Assembly (NCBI RefSeq): GCF_020297485.1
Contig: NZ_JAIWZC010000001.1
Span: 186,001 to 250,000 of the forward strand
Reading direction: 5' to 3'
Source: Enterocloster clostridioformis
GTDB taxonomy: Bacteria; Bacillota; Clostridia; Lachnospirales; Lachnospiraceae
Length of the DNA stretch: 64,000 nt
The notes beneath the pieces are model-generated. The model searched no databases, was not told where the DNA came from, and saw only the letters and a program-made list of their open reading frames with translations. The position numbers and the translations under genes are program-made. Shown piece by piece: positions 17,866 to 26,526 of this stretch. Position 1 is the first letter of the stretch. Each line of letters starts with the position of its first letter.

Positions 17866-18750
17866 ATGAACAGACGCTTATTAATAACCGGGGCCGGGGG
17901 ATTTCTCGGTTCCCGGATTTGTGAATATTTTAGTGGCAGGGACGGATATGAGGCAGTGGGGGTGACACACAGGGAACTGGATATTGAGGATTTTGTGGCG
18001 GTTTCCGCCTTTGTAAAGGCCATCCGGCCTGACTATGTCCTGCACTGCGCGGCAATTTCAAATACGGGTGTATGTGAAAGGAATCCTGTCCTTTCAGAGA
18101 AAGTCAATGTCAGGGGAACCGTCAATCTGGCCAAGGCGTGCAGGAAAGCCGGCAGCCGCATGATATTTACCAGTTCAGACCAGATTTACAACACATCCCA
18201 TTCCCTGGAGCCCAACCGTGAGGGCAGCGAGGGAAAGCCGGGAAATGTGTATGGAAGAGATAAGAAACGGGCGGAGGAAGCCATGCTCACATACCTGCCG
18301 GATGCGGTGGCCCTCAGGCTTACATGGTTGTATGACGCCCCGTCCAGGGGCAGGGTAGCCGGCCAGGGCCTTTTGCAGAAGCTGACAGACGCGTTAAAGG
18401 AAAGGCGGGAGGTGGAGTTCCCTGTTCACGATTACAGGGGAATCACCTATGTGTGGGAAGTGGTGCGCCATCTGGAAGAAGCCATGGGGCTTCCCGGAGG
18501 CGTTTATAACTTTGGAAGTGAGAACCGGTACAACACCTTTGACACGGCCAGGCTGTTCCTCAGGGAATTGGCAGGAAGCGATTCCGGCAGCATATTGAAA
18601 TGCAATGATGAGCGCTTTGCCTCCTGTCCCAGGAATCTGACCATGAATACGGACAAGATCAGGTCCCATGGGATACGGTTCTTCAATACCTCCGAGGGAA
18701 TACGCAAATGCTGCCTGGAACACAGGGAAATGTCCCAGGCCTGGTGTTAA
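17866..18750 (+). CDS. NAD-dependent epimerase/reductase, RmlD-like
   Basis: A 294-residue extended short-chain dehydrogenase. The Rossmann motif TGAGGFLG is at residues 8-15, the active-site serine region is MIFTSSDQIYN and the YxxxK pair is YGRDK near residue 128. The overall look is that of sugar-nucleotide reductases such as RmlD (dTDP-4-dehydrorhamnose reductase), but no other rhamnose genes are near, so the substrate is open. A TATAAT lies at 17827-17832 without a good -35. The next gene starts 23 bases downstream, suggesting co-transcription. Confidence 0.78.
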   Translation: MNRRLLITGAGGFLGSRICEYFSGRDGYEAVGVTHRELDIEDFVAVSAFVKAIRPDYVLHCAAISNTGVCERNPVLSEKVNVRGTVNLAKACRKAGSRMIFTSSDQIYNTSHSLEPNREGSEGKPGNVYGRDKKRAEEAMLTYLPDAVALRLTWLYDAPSRGRVAGQGLLQKLTDALKERREVEFPVHDYRGITYVWEVVRHLEEAMGLPGGVYNFGSENRYNTFDTARLFLRELAGSDSGSILKCNDERFASCPRNLTMNTDKIRSHGIRFFNTSEGIRKCCLEHREMSQAWC

Positions 18751-18773
18751 AAGGCTATGAAAGGACGCATTAT

Positions 18774-19364
18774 ATGAGCAGACGCAACATATCGTCCCAG
18801 GCTGTCAGAATCTGCGGCCTGACCCTGCTATGCCTGGTCATCATGTTCGGTGTGGCTGCGGCCAACAGGGCAAGGGGCGGAGAAAAACTGGTAAGTGAAT
18901 ATACGGTGCAGGATGAGGCGCTTCCAAGGCATGTGAAATTTGAGTCCATGCCCGCGGACATGCCTCAGATGACAGCCGCCTGGTTTTATAAGTATAAGGG
19001 CCTGGGGCAGTTTGATATGTGCAGGAGACTGTTCCCCCAAAATCAGCTGGAAGCCCTGAACTTTGACCAGGAGGACAGGGATTTTAAGGACGGATATTAT
19101 ATACAGGAGTACATTGTCCACAAATTTAAGACCCTGCCCCAGGAGGAATATGAGGAACATAAAGCCCATTATGACCAGCTGGCGGCCTCCTACGGATATA
19201 AGGAGTATAAGGTGGTCCGGGTTTCCTTTTCCCAGAAATGGTCTCCCAAGGCCCTTGAGAAGGCTTCTCAGTGGGGGGACGGCGAGTTCACCAGAGTTTT
19301 TGCGGTGGGCCGGGAAGCCGGGCTGCGGGAGAGATGGAAGATATTTGAGCTGGGCATGATGTGA
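18774..19364 (+). CDS. Membrane-anchored protein of unknown function
   Basis: A 196-residue protein with one N-terminal membrane segment (about residues 9-29, rich in Leu/Val/Met) and an outward-facing soluble part with many charged and aromatic residues. I recognise no catalytic motif; it resembles small anchored Lachnospiraceae proteins (possibly the DUF6715 group), but this is a weak guess. AAAGGA 8 bases before the ATG sets the start. It lies between the reductase and bioY on the same strand with short gaps. Confidence 0.65.
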   Translation: MSRRNISSQAVRICGLTLLCLVIMFGVAAANRARGGEKLVSEYTVQDEALPRHVKFESMPADMPQMTAAWFYKYKGLGQFDMCRRLFPQNQLEALNFDQEDRDFKDGYYIQEYIVHKFKTLPQEEYEEHKAHYDQLAASYGYKEYKVVRVSFSQKWSPKALEKASQWGDGEFTRVFAVGREAGLRERWKIFELGMM

Positions 19365-19409
19365 TTTGTCCGGAAGGCAGATTTTGATGAGACAGAAGGA
19401 GTGGAACAG

Positions 19410-20021
19410 ATGAGACAGGGAAGCAGTACAGGAAGCCGTACAATGGTGCAGCGGCACGGAATAGCAAAAGACCTGACGGTATGCGGGCTGTTTACGGCAT
19501 TGACGGCAGTGGGAGCCTTTATTAAAATTGTCATACCGGTGGGGGCGGACACCATGAATTTCACCCTCCAGTGGTTTTTTGTGCTTCTGGCAGGCCTTTT
19601 GCTGGGCTCCAGAAGGGCCTTTCTCAGCGTGTCCACCTATCTTCTGATCGGACTGATGGGAATCCCTGTTTTTGCGCGGGGAGGAGGCCCCTCTTATTTG
19701 ATACGCCCCACCTTTGGATTTCTGCTGGGATTTGCCCTGGCAGCCTACGTGATGGGAAAGCTAGTGGAGTGGATGCACGCTGTAAAGCCTGGGGCCTGCC
19801 TGTTTAGCGCCACGGTGGGCTATGTGATTTATTACGGAATGGGAATCCTTTACTTTTACTTCATCACCCACTTTGTGGCGGTGACTCCCGACACAGTGGG
19901 ATGGGGCGCCATTTTTGCGGTATACTGCCTGCCCACCATGATTCCGGACTATATACTCTGCATCCTGGCAGTGACGGTGGCAGGACGCCTGCGTCCGTCC
20001 ATGGGGCGGCTTATGGAGTGA
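19410..20021 (+). CDS. bioY: Biotin transporter BioY (ECF S component)
   Basis: A 203-residue integral membrane protein with about six hydrophobic segments. The family features are present: FTLQWFFVLLAGLLLGSRRAFLS near residue 55, the GLMGIPVFARGGGPSYLIRPTFGFLLGF block near residue 80, and the following VMGKLVEW. BioY binds biotin and works with the shared ECF module (EcfT, EcfA), not encoded here. The ATG at 19410 is preferred (AAGGAG 7 bases upstream); a GTG at 19401 would overlap the ribosome site. Convergent with the glycosylase gene. Confidence 0.9.
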   Translation: MRQGSSTGSRTMVQRHGIAKDLTVCGLFTALTAVGAFIKIVIPVGADTMNFTLQWFFVLLAGLLLGSRRAFLSVSTYLLIGLMGIPVFARGGGPSYLIRPTFGFLLGFALAAYVMGKLVEWMHAVKPGACLFSATVGYVIYYGMGILYFYFITHFVAVTPDTVGWGAIFAVYCLPTMIPDYILCILAVTVAGRLRPSMGRLME

Positions 20022-20027
20022 CACAGC

Positions 20028-20975
20028 TCATTCCCTTCCTTGCCTGACGCTGCGCTCATAATAAAAAATGTATTGCTGCATGATGCCGGCACAGCCGCTG
20101 TATCGCCCGAACACATCCTCTACGATTGTTTCGCAGAGACGGTTTTTGGGGATACAGCGGTATTTTTTTCTGTCAAAATACTGTTCCATCAGAATTTTTT
20201 CAATCCATGTGTCCACTGGAAACGCGTCTATGTGGTGGAGGCCGAAAAGGCATACGCAGTTGGCTACCTTTTTTCCGATTCCGTAAAATCCGGTGAGATA
20301 TTCCATGGCGCCCTCATAGTCCAGGGCACTCAGATGGGACAGCTCCAGCCTGCCGGAAACCGCGTCCTGGCAGAGCCTGTGGATGTACTTGGCCCGGTAT
20401 CCCAGCTTAAGCCCCATTAAATCATCCAGGGAAGCAAGGCAGAGCTGGCTGGGGGCAGGAAAGGAGCAGGCCGGCGGAAGGCACCTTACAGGGTCCTTTT
20501 CTTTCCCCCGGTCATCTTCTTTCCCCTGGTCTTGTCCGTCCTCCAGGACAGTGCCGTACCGGCTGCTGAGGGCTTCCACCAGCTGACGTATGTTCGGAAT
20601 GGTCTTTTGCTGGGAGATCACGAAGGTAATGATCATCTCCCAGGGGTCCTGGCGCAGGATACGGATGCCTGCCCCGCTCATGGCGGCGGCCGTAAGATAG
20701 GAATTTTCCCGGTCAATGGAGTCAATGACAGCCTGGTAATCCCGGTCCATATCCAGATAGGACAGCCAGAAGGAAAGGTCCTCATGGGGACAGTCCAGGC
20801 AGATGGACGTGCCGTCCTGCCATGCACGCAGGACGCGGAGGCCGCTGATAAGCCGGTAACCGTTCTTGGCCTCTGAAGGGTATGTATCCTCCGGCAGGGG
20901 AACCATGCGGAAACATTGGCCGGACTGGTGAATCTGCTGCAGGTCCATGCAGGGAGCTTCATAACGATGAATCAT
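20028..20975 (-). CDS. DNA glycosylase, OGG1-type (HhH-GPD)
   Basis: A 315-residue base-excision repair enzyme. An OGG N-terminal domain carries SGQCFRM near residue 18. The HhH-GPD domain contains DPWEMIITFVISQQKTIPNI and the hairpin FYGIGKKVANCVCLFGL with the catalytic Lys of the GxGxKVA motif, followed by the catalytic Asp in FPVDTWI. This suits an 8-oxoguanine glycosylase/lyase. A charged, Gly/Lys/Asp-rich insert of about 30 residues interrupts the middle, suggesting a surface loop. The ATG at 20975 has AAAGGCG upstream; the open frame extends further but without a ribosome site. Confidence 0.85.
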   Translation of the reverse strand: MIHRYEAPCMDLQQIHQSGQCFRMVPLPEDTYPSEAKNGYRLISGLRVLRAWQDGTSICLDCPHEDLSFWLSYLDMDRDYQAVIDSIDRENSYLTAAAMSGAGIRILRQDPWEMIITFVISQQKTIPNIRQLVEALSSRYGTVLEDGQDQGKEDDRGKEKDPVRCLPPACSFPAPSQLCLASLDDLMGLKLGYRAKYIHRLCQDAVSGRLELSHLSALDYEGAMEYLTGFYGIGKKVANCVCLFGLHHIDAFPVDTWIEKILMEQYFDRKKYRCIPKNRLCETIVEDVFGRYSGCAGIMQQYIFYYERSVRQGRE

Positions 20976-21090
20976 ATGGGTACGCCTTTCTTTTGTATGG
21001 GATTTTGGAAGGACCAGCACAAAATGATCCCTGAATATAACTTTACCCCTTCTTTTTTTCAAAGTCAAATGTGATTTTCTGGCTTTCCGC

Positions 21091-21119
21091 TTGACATTTT
21101 CAGAAAATGTGACTAGAAT
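21091..21119 (+). promoter_or_regulatory. Promoter of the pheST T-box transcript
   Basis: TTGACA (21091-21096), 17 bases, TAGAAT (21114-21119), placing the start near 21126 at the beginning of the T-box leader. Confidence 0.75.
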
Positions 21120-21144
21120 GTAGGTTAGGTTTGATAATTCAAAA

Positions 21145-21434
21145 GCGATGAAGGTGCATAGTAGACGTTTATTTTCCATCAGAGAGGGGAGGCCGCCGGC
21201 TGAAAGCCTGCCCGGGTTCAGATAGACGGTTGAAATTCCCACCGGAGCCGTACAGGCAAAAGGATGCTTTCACCAATCTGTGGAAGGATTCCGGTAGTCT
21301 GTGACGCTGGCACACGTTACGTGCATCAAGTGTCTGTATATTCCGGGTGCAGGTCCGGGGATGATACAGGAAGCAGGGTGGTACCGCGAGTTTACAGTCT
21401 CGTCCCTTCAGCAATGAAGAGACGGGGCTTTTTT
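21145..21434 (+). promoter_or_regulatory. T-box riboswitch upstream of pheST (Phe)
   Basis: The T-box sequence AGGGTGGTACCGCG is at 21375-21388. Upstream lie a stem I region with an AGTA S-turn element (near 21162) and, on its 3' side, GAAATTC, where TTC (21236-21238) is the likely phenylalanine specifier. The terminator (21401-21423 stem, then a T-run to 21434) can be replaced by an antiterminator using the T-box bases. Uncharged tRNA-Phe would allow read-through into pheST. The specifier register is inferred from position and from the downstream genes. Confidence 0.9.
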
Positions 21435-21561
21435 CTTTCCTGGAACGCGGGTCCCGTGAAACAATAATGCTTTCCGGGGATTGGGGCGTTAAAGAAAGTC
21501 TGATGCAGGCGGACCATCCCGGAAGCAGGATTCTATCTTGTTACAAAGAAAAGGAGAAGCC

Positions 21562-22581
21562 ATGAAAGAGCAGTTAGAGAAAATCAAAGAAGAAGCGCTG
21601 AGGCAGATTGAATCTTCTGAAGCGCTGGAGAAACTGAATGACATCCGTGTATCTTATCTGGGTAAGAAGGGAGAACTGACGAACCTGTTAAAGAGCATGA
21701 AGGATGTTGCCCCGGAGGACCGGCCAAAGGTGGGCCAGATGGTCAATGATGTCAGGGGTCTTATCGAGGGAAGGCTGGAGGAGGCCAGGACTGCCCTGGC
21801 CAAGAAGGCCAGAGAGGAGCAGTTAAAAAGGGAGGTCATCGACGTCACCCTTCCGGCCAGGAAGAACAATGTGGGCCACAGCCATCCTAACACCATTGCC
21901 CTGGAAGAGGTGGAGCGCATTTTCGTGGGCATGGGATATGAGGTAGTGGAAGGGCCTGAGGTGGAGTACGACAGGTACAACTTTGAGAAGCTGAACATTC
22001 CCAAGGGCCATCCGGCCAGGGACGAGCAGGATACCTTCTACATCAATGAAAACATCCTGCTGCGCAGCCAGACGTCGCCTGTACAGGTGCGTACCATGGA
22101 GCAGGGCAAGCTTCCCATCCGCATGATTGCGCCGGGCCGCGTGTTCCGTTCCGACGAGGTGGATGCCACCCATTCCCCCTCCTTCCATCAGATTGAGGGC
22201 CTTGTGATCGACAAGAACATCACCTTTGCGGACCTAAAGGGAACCCTGGCCGAATTCGCCAGAGAGCTGTTCGGGCCTGAGACAAAGGTAAAGTTCCGTC
22301 CCCATCACTTCCCCTTTACGGAACCCAGCGCCGAGGTGGATGTGACCTGTTTCAAATGCGGCGGTTCGGGCTGCCGGTTCTGTAAGGGGTCGGGCTGGAT
22401 AGAGATTCTGGGATGCGGCATGGTGCACCCCCATGTACTGGAGATGTGCGGTATTGACCCGGATGCGTATTCCGGATTCGCATTTGGCGTGGGACTGGAG
22501 CGTATTGCCCTGCTTAAGTATGAAATTGACGACATGCGTCTGCTGTATGAAAACGACATCCGTTTCCTGAAACAGTTCTAA
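21562..22581 (+). CDS. pheS: Phenylalanine-tRNA ligase alpha subunit
   Basis: A 339-residue class II synthetase catalytic subunit. The N-terminal coiled-coil arm (residues 1-85) is followed by the catalytic core with HPNTIALEEVERIF, the motif 2 region FRSDEVDATHSPSFHQIEGLV and motif 3 GFAFGVGLERIALLKY. A CxxCxxxxCRFC-like cysteine patch precedes WIEILGCGMVHP, common in Firmicutes PheS. The ATG at 21562 has AAGGAG 5 bases upstream. It is the first gene behind the T-box and is followed by pheT. Confidence 0.97.
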   Translation: MKEQLEKIKEEALRQIESSEALEKLNDIRVSYLGKKGELTNLLKSMKDVAPEDRPKVGQMVNDVRGLIEGRLEEARTALAKKAREEQLKREVIDVTLPARKNNVGHSHPNTIALEEVERIFVGMGYEVVEGPEVEYDRYNFEKLNIPKGHPARDEQDTFYINENILLRSQTSPVQVRTMEQGKLPIRMIAPGRVFRSDEVDATHSPSFHQIEGLVIDKNITFADLKGTLAEFARELFGPETKVKFRPHHFPFTEPSAEVDVTCFKCGGSGCRFCKGSGWIEILGCGMVHPHVLEMCGIDPDAYSGFAFGVGLERIALLKYEIDDMRLLYENDIRFLKQF

Positions 22582-22629
22582 GATCATGCGCCCTGATAAA
22601 CATTCATAGCATAGAAGGAGAGAGAACAC

Positions 22630-25062
22630 ATGAACACAGCATTATCATGGATAAAAGCATATGTCCCTGATTTGGATGTCACGGCCCAGGAATACACGGA
22701 TGCCATGACGCTCACAGGAACAAAGGTAGAAGGTTATACATGTCTGGATAAGAACCTGGAAAAAATCGTTGTCGGAGAGATTCTTGAGGTTAAGGGCCAT
22801 CCGGATGCAGATAAACTTGTGGTATGCCAGGTTAACGTGGGAGAGGGAGAGCCGGTGCAGATTGTCACAGGCGCCCCCAATATCACGGAGAAATCCATAG
22901 GCGAAAAGGTGCCAGTGGTGCTGGACGGCGGCCGCGTGGCAGGAGGCCATGACGGAGGCGACCTTCCTGAGGAAGGAATCAGGATTAAGCAGGGCAAGTT
23001 AAGAGGCGTGGAGTCCTGCGGCATGATGTGTTCCGTGGAGGAACTGGGAGCCAGCAGGGATATGTACCCGGACGCTCCGGAGAGCGGCATTTACATCCTT
23101 CCGGGGGACAGCGTGCCCGGCTCCGACGCAGTGGAAATCATGGGTCTGCGGGACGTGGTGTTCGAGTATGAAATCACATCCAACCGCGTTGACTGCTACA
23201 GTGTGATTGGCATAGCCAGAGAGGCCGCGGCCACCTTTAGAAAGTCCTTCCACGCACCGGTGGTCACGCCAACGGGCAACGGTGAGGACATCCACGACTA
23301 CCTGAATGTGCGGGTGGAGAACAGCGAACTGTGTCCCCGTTACTGCGCCAGGATGGTAAAGAATATAAAGCTTGCCCCTTCTCCCCGGTGGATGCAGCGC
23401 CGCCTGGCAGCCAGTGGTATCCGCCCCATCAATAATATTGTGGATATCACCAACTATGTCATGGAAGAGTATGGGCAGCCCATGCACGCCTTTGACTATG
23501 ACCAGCTGGCAGGCCACGAAATCGTGGTGAAATGCGCTAAGGACGGGGATGTGTTCCAGACCCTGGATGGACAGGAGAGAAAGCTGGATTCCACCATCCT
23601 CATGATCAATGACGGGGAAAAGGAGGTGGGAATCGCCGGCATCATGGGCGGAGAGAATTCAAAAATCACGGACAATGTACGGACCATGGTATTTGAGTCA
23701 GCCTGCTTCAACGGCACCAATATCCGTCTGTCAGCCAAAAAGGCGGGGCTGCGCACGGATGCTTCCGGAAAATACGAGAAGGGGCTGGATCCCAATACGG
23801 CGGAGGAAGCAGTAAACCGGGCCTGCCAGCTCATAGAGGAGCTGGGTGCGGGAGAGGTTGTGGGCGGCATCATCGACCTCTATCCTGAGAAGAGAACTAG
23901 CAAGCGGATTCCCTTTGACTCTGTCAAAATCAACAGGCTTTTAGGCACGGAAATACCGGAGGAAACCATGCTTTCCTACTTTGAGACCATTGAACTGGGC
24001 TATGACCCTGAGACAAAAGAGGTGATTGCGCCTACCTGGCGTCAGGACCTGGAGCGCATGGCTGATTTGGCTGAGGAGGTGGCCAGGTTCTACGGCTACG
24101 ACAAGATCCCCACCACACTGCCCTCCGGCGAAGCCACCACAGGAAAGCTTTCCTACAAGCTTCAGATAGAGGAGGTAGCCAGGGAGATAGCAGAGTTCTG
24201 CGGATTTTCCCAGGGCATGACCTATTCCTTTGAGAGCCCCAGGGTATTTGACAGGATGCTGATTCCTGAGGACAGCGCCCTGAGGAAAACAGTGGAGATA
24301 TCCAATCCACTGGGAGAGGATTTCAGCGTCATGCGCACCACATCCTTAAACGGTATGCTGACCTCACTGTCCACTAACTACAACCGCCGCAACAAGAATG
24401 TGCGCCTGTACGAGCTGGCCAATGTGTACCGTCCCAAGTCCCTGCCTCTGACAGAGCTTCCTGACGAGCGCATGCAGTTTACCCTGGGAATGTACGGGGA
24501 CGGCGATTTCTTCACCATGAAGGGCGTGGTGGAAGAGTTCTTTGAAAAGGCCGGAATGCATAAAAAGCCTCATTATGACCCCGGTGCAGAGCATCCTTAC
24601 CTTCATCCCGGAAGAAAGGCCGACATTCTGTATGACGGCACGGTGGTAGGCTTCCTGGGCGAGGTGCACCCGGATGTGGCTGATAACTATAAGATTGGCG
24701 ACAGGGCTTACATTGCCGTCATTGATATGCCGTCCATTATGGAGTTCACCACCTTTGACCGCAAGTATACCGGTATAGCCAGGTTCCCGGCTGTGACCAG
24801 GGATATCAGTATGGTGGTGCCGAAGGATATCCTGGTGGGACAGATTGAGGATGTGATTGAGCAGAGGGGAGGAAAGGTCCTGGAAAGCTACAAGCTCTTT
24901 GATGTGTACGAGGGAGCGCAGGTACTGGCAGGCCACAAGTCCGTGGCATATTCCATTACCTTCCGGGCCAAGGACCACACCCTGGAGGAAAAGGAAGTCA
25001 CGTCTGTGATGAATAAGATACTCAACGGATTAAGCGGGCTGGGTATCGAACTCAGGGCATAA
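22630..25062 (+). CDS. pheT: Phenylalanine-tRNA ligase beta subunit
   Basis: An 810-residue beta subunit of full length. Domains in order: the N-terminal tRNA-binding (EMAP/OB) domain with VGEILEVKGHPDADKL and the RGVESCGMMCSVEELG block, the B3/B4 editing domain with SNRVDCYSVIGIAREAAA, the B5 domain, the catalytic-like fold, and the C-terminal anticodon-binding FDX-ACB domain with RFPAVTRDISMVV. It forms the alpha2-beta2 enzyme with PheS and hydrolyses Tyr-tRNA(Phe). AGAAGGAG precedes the ATG. Confidence 0.97.
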   Translation: MNTALSWIKAYVPDLDVTAQEYTDAMTLTGTKVEGYTCLDKNLEKIVVGEILEVKGHPDADKLVVCQVNVGEGEPVQIVTGAPNITEKSIGEKVPVVLDGGRVAGGHDGGDLPEEGIRIKQGKLRGVESCGMMCSVEELGASRDMYPDAPESGIYILPGDSVPGSDAVEIMGLRDVVFEYEITSNRVDCYSVIGIAREAAATFRKSFHAPVVTPTGNGEDIHDYLNVRVENSELCPRYCARMVKNIKLAPSPRWMQRRLAASGIRPINNIVDITNYVMEEYGQPMHAFDYDQLAGHEIVVKCAKDGDVFQTLDGQERKLDSTILMINDGEKEVGIAGIMGGENSKITDNVRTMVFESACFNGTNIRLSAKKAGLRTDASGKYEKGLDPNTAEEAVNRACQLIEELGAGEVVGGIIDLYPEKRTSKRIPFDSVKINRLLGTEIPEETMLSYFETIELGYDPETKEVIAPTWRQDLERMADLAEEVARFYGYDKIPTTLPSGEATTGKLSYKLQIEEVAREIAEFCGFSQGMTYSFESPRVFDRMLIPEDSALRKTVEISNPLGEDFSVMRTTSLNGMLTSLSTNYNRRNKNVRLYELANVYRPKSLPLTELPDERMQFTLGMYGDGDFFTMKGVVEEFFEKAGMHKKPHYDPGAEHPYLHPGRKADILYDGTVVGFLGEVHPDVADNYKIGDRAYIAVIDMPSIMEFTTFDRKYTGIARFPAVTRDISMVVPKDILVGQIEDVIEQRGGKVLESYKLFDVYEGAQVLAGHKSVAYSITFRAKDHTLEEKEVTSVMNKILNGLSGLGIELRA

Positions 25063-25078
25063 GACGGCTGATAATACC

Positions 25079-25428
25079 TTGAAACAGAACCGGCGCCCTG
25101 CACCACAGCCCTGCCGGGAAGGCGATTTGATTGCCCGCTTCGGCAGCTACCGGGATAATGAAATCATAAACCGTATGGAGTACGCGTTGAAGCACGGGGA
25201 ATTCAAGGTTTATCTTCAGCCCAAGGTGGGACTGAATGATTTGGGGCTCATCGGTGCAGAGGCACTGGTGCGCCGGCAGCATGAGGACGGAAGAATCATC
25301 CCGCCGGGGAGCTTGAGATGCTTTGGAAAATGGGCTGCGAGTCGGGTCAGGGCCACTATTTTTCAAGACCTCTTCCAATGAATGTATTTTTTGAAAAATA
25401 TTGCCGAAAAATGATTGACAAATCATAA
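25079..25428 (+). pseudogene. EAL-domain phosphodiesterase relic
   Basis: The first frame reads ALKHGEFKVYLQPKV then GAEALVRRQHEDGRIIPPG, the start of a cyclic-di-GMP phosphodiesterase EAL domain (EALVR is the EAL motif). About 25310 the similarity jumps, one frame over, to LEMLWKMGCESGQGHYFSRP, which is the end of an EAL domain (CxxGQGxxFSRP) and runs to a stop at 25428. The roughly 170 central residues are missing, so this is an internal deletion plus frameshift. No start with a ribosome site is seen. The last part overlaps the tRNA-Leu promoter. Confidence 0.8.
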
Positions 25429-25443
25429 ATCATCCTTTATAAT
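25415..25443 (+). promoter_or_regulatory. Promoter of tRNA-Leu
   Basis: A perfect consensus: TTGACA (25415-25420), 17 bases, TATAAT (25438-25443), 31 bases before the tRNA. The -35 hexamer lies in the last codons of the EAL relic. Confidence 0.85.
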
Positions 25444-25473
25444 AACCTACGTTGCTTGCGAGAGCAGCGTAAC

Positions 25474-25557
25474 GCAGAAGTGGCGGAATTGGCAGACGCG
25501 CACGGTTCAGGTCCGTGTGGTAGTAATACCTTGTGGGTTCGACTCCCATCTTCTGCA
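25474..25557 (+). tRNA. tRNA-Leu (anticodon CAG)
   Basis: An 84-base class II tRNA. Acceptor arms GCAGAAG and CTTCTGC pair perfectly with A as discriminator; the anticodon stem CACGG/CCGTG encloses the loop TTCAGGT, giving anticodon CAG (reads CUG). The variable arm (TGGTAGTAATACCTTG) is long, and GGTTCGA marks the T loop. The 3' CCA is not encoded, so it must be added after transcription. Confidence 0.95.
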
Positions 25558-25568
25558 CTGGTTCATGG

Positions 25569-25597
25569 AACAGGAAGCTGAATGGCTTCCTGTTTTT
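25569..25597 (+). terminator. Terminator of tRNA-Leu
   Basis: A 10-bp stem (25569-25578 with 25585-25594) and a T-run immediately after, 11 bases past the tRNA end. Confidence 0.85.
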
Positions 25598-25771
25598 GCG
25601 TTTCCGGTATTTTTTGCAGTCCGGTTGTTTCTGATGCATTTGCAACAGACAAATCCCACCATAAGAGGTAAAGTTTTGATAGTAATTTAGTAGAAAATGG
25701 TATATACTGTAAGTTGTGGCTTAAAATAAGCAGTACAGTGTGTGAGAGAAAAGAAGAGAGGAAGGAACATC

Positions 25772-26509
25772 ATGCTTACATTAGAGAATCTCTCCTTTGA
25801 CGTAAATGATGAAAAGGGAGAAATAGGTATCATCAAAGATATAAGCTTTACAGTGGGCGACGGCAAGTTTGTGGTCATAACAGGCCCTAACGGCGGCGGC
25901 AAGTCCACTACGGCTAAACTAATCATGGGAATTGAACGCCCCACAGGAGGACGCGTCCTCTTTGACGGGCAGGATATAACAGATATGAGCATCACGGACA
26001 GGGCCAACCTGGGAATCAGCTTTGCGCTCCAGCAGCCTGTCCGCTTTAAGGGTGTGCAGGTAATCGATCTGCTCCGTCTGGCAGCCAGGAAGAAGCTGAC
26101 GGTGTCGGAAGCCTGTCAATACCTGGCCGAGGTGGGGCTCTGCGCCAAGGACTATATCAACCGTGAGGTCAACGCCAGCCTGTCCGGCGGTGAGCTCAAG
26201 AGAATCGAGATTGCCACTGTCATTGCCAGGGCTTCCAAGCTTTCCGTATTTGACGAGCCTGAGGCAGGCATTGATCTGTGGAGTTTCCAGAACCTGATTC
26301 AGGTGTTTGAGCGCATGAGACAGAACACCAATGGTTCCATCCTGATTATATCCCATCAGGAACGGATTCTAAATATTGCGGATGAGATTGTGGTGATTGC
26401 AGACGGCAAGGTGGTGAACCAGGGCACCAGGGATGAAATCATGCCTCAGATCATGGGAACTGCGTCCGCGGTGGACGCCTGCAGTAAATTTTACGAGACA
26501 GCGCAGTGA
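25772..26509 (+). CDS. sufC: SufC-like ABC ATPase
   Basis: A 245-residue ATPase of the SufC type with Walker A GPNGGGKST near residue 36, the ABC signature LSGGELKRIEIA near 146 and Walker B LSVFDEPEAGID near 169. It has no membrane partner here; instead the next gene is a SufB-like scaffold, so the pair acts in iron-sulfur cluster assembly in the cytosol. No cysteine desulfurase, SufU or SufD gene is adjacent, as in the minimal SufCB-like systems of strict anaerobes. A GAGAGGAAGG ribosome site precedes the ATG. Confidence 0.88.
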   Translation: MLTLENLSFDVNDEKGEIGIIKDISFTVGDGKFVVITGPNGGGKSTTAKLIMGIERPTGGRVLFDGQDITDMSITDRANLGISFALQQPVRFKGVQVIDLLRLAARKKLTVSEACQYLAEVGLCAKDYINREVNASLSGGELKRIEIATVIARASKLSVFDEPEAGIDLWSFQNLIQVFERMRQNTNGSILIISHQERILNIADEIVVIADGKVVNQGTRDEIMPQIMGTASAVDACSKFYETAQ

Positions 26510-26526
26510 GGGGAGGAGTGAGCGAT

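Noticed and set aside
25415..25690. 91-codon frame over the tRNA-Leu gene
   Set aside because: The region is a tRNA with promoter and terminator.
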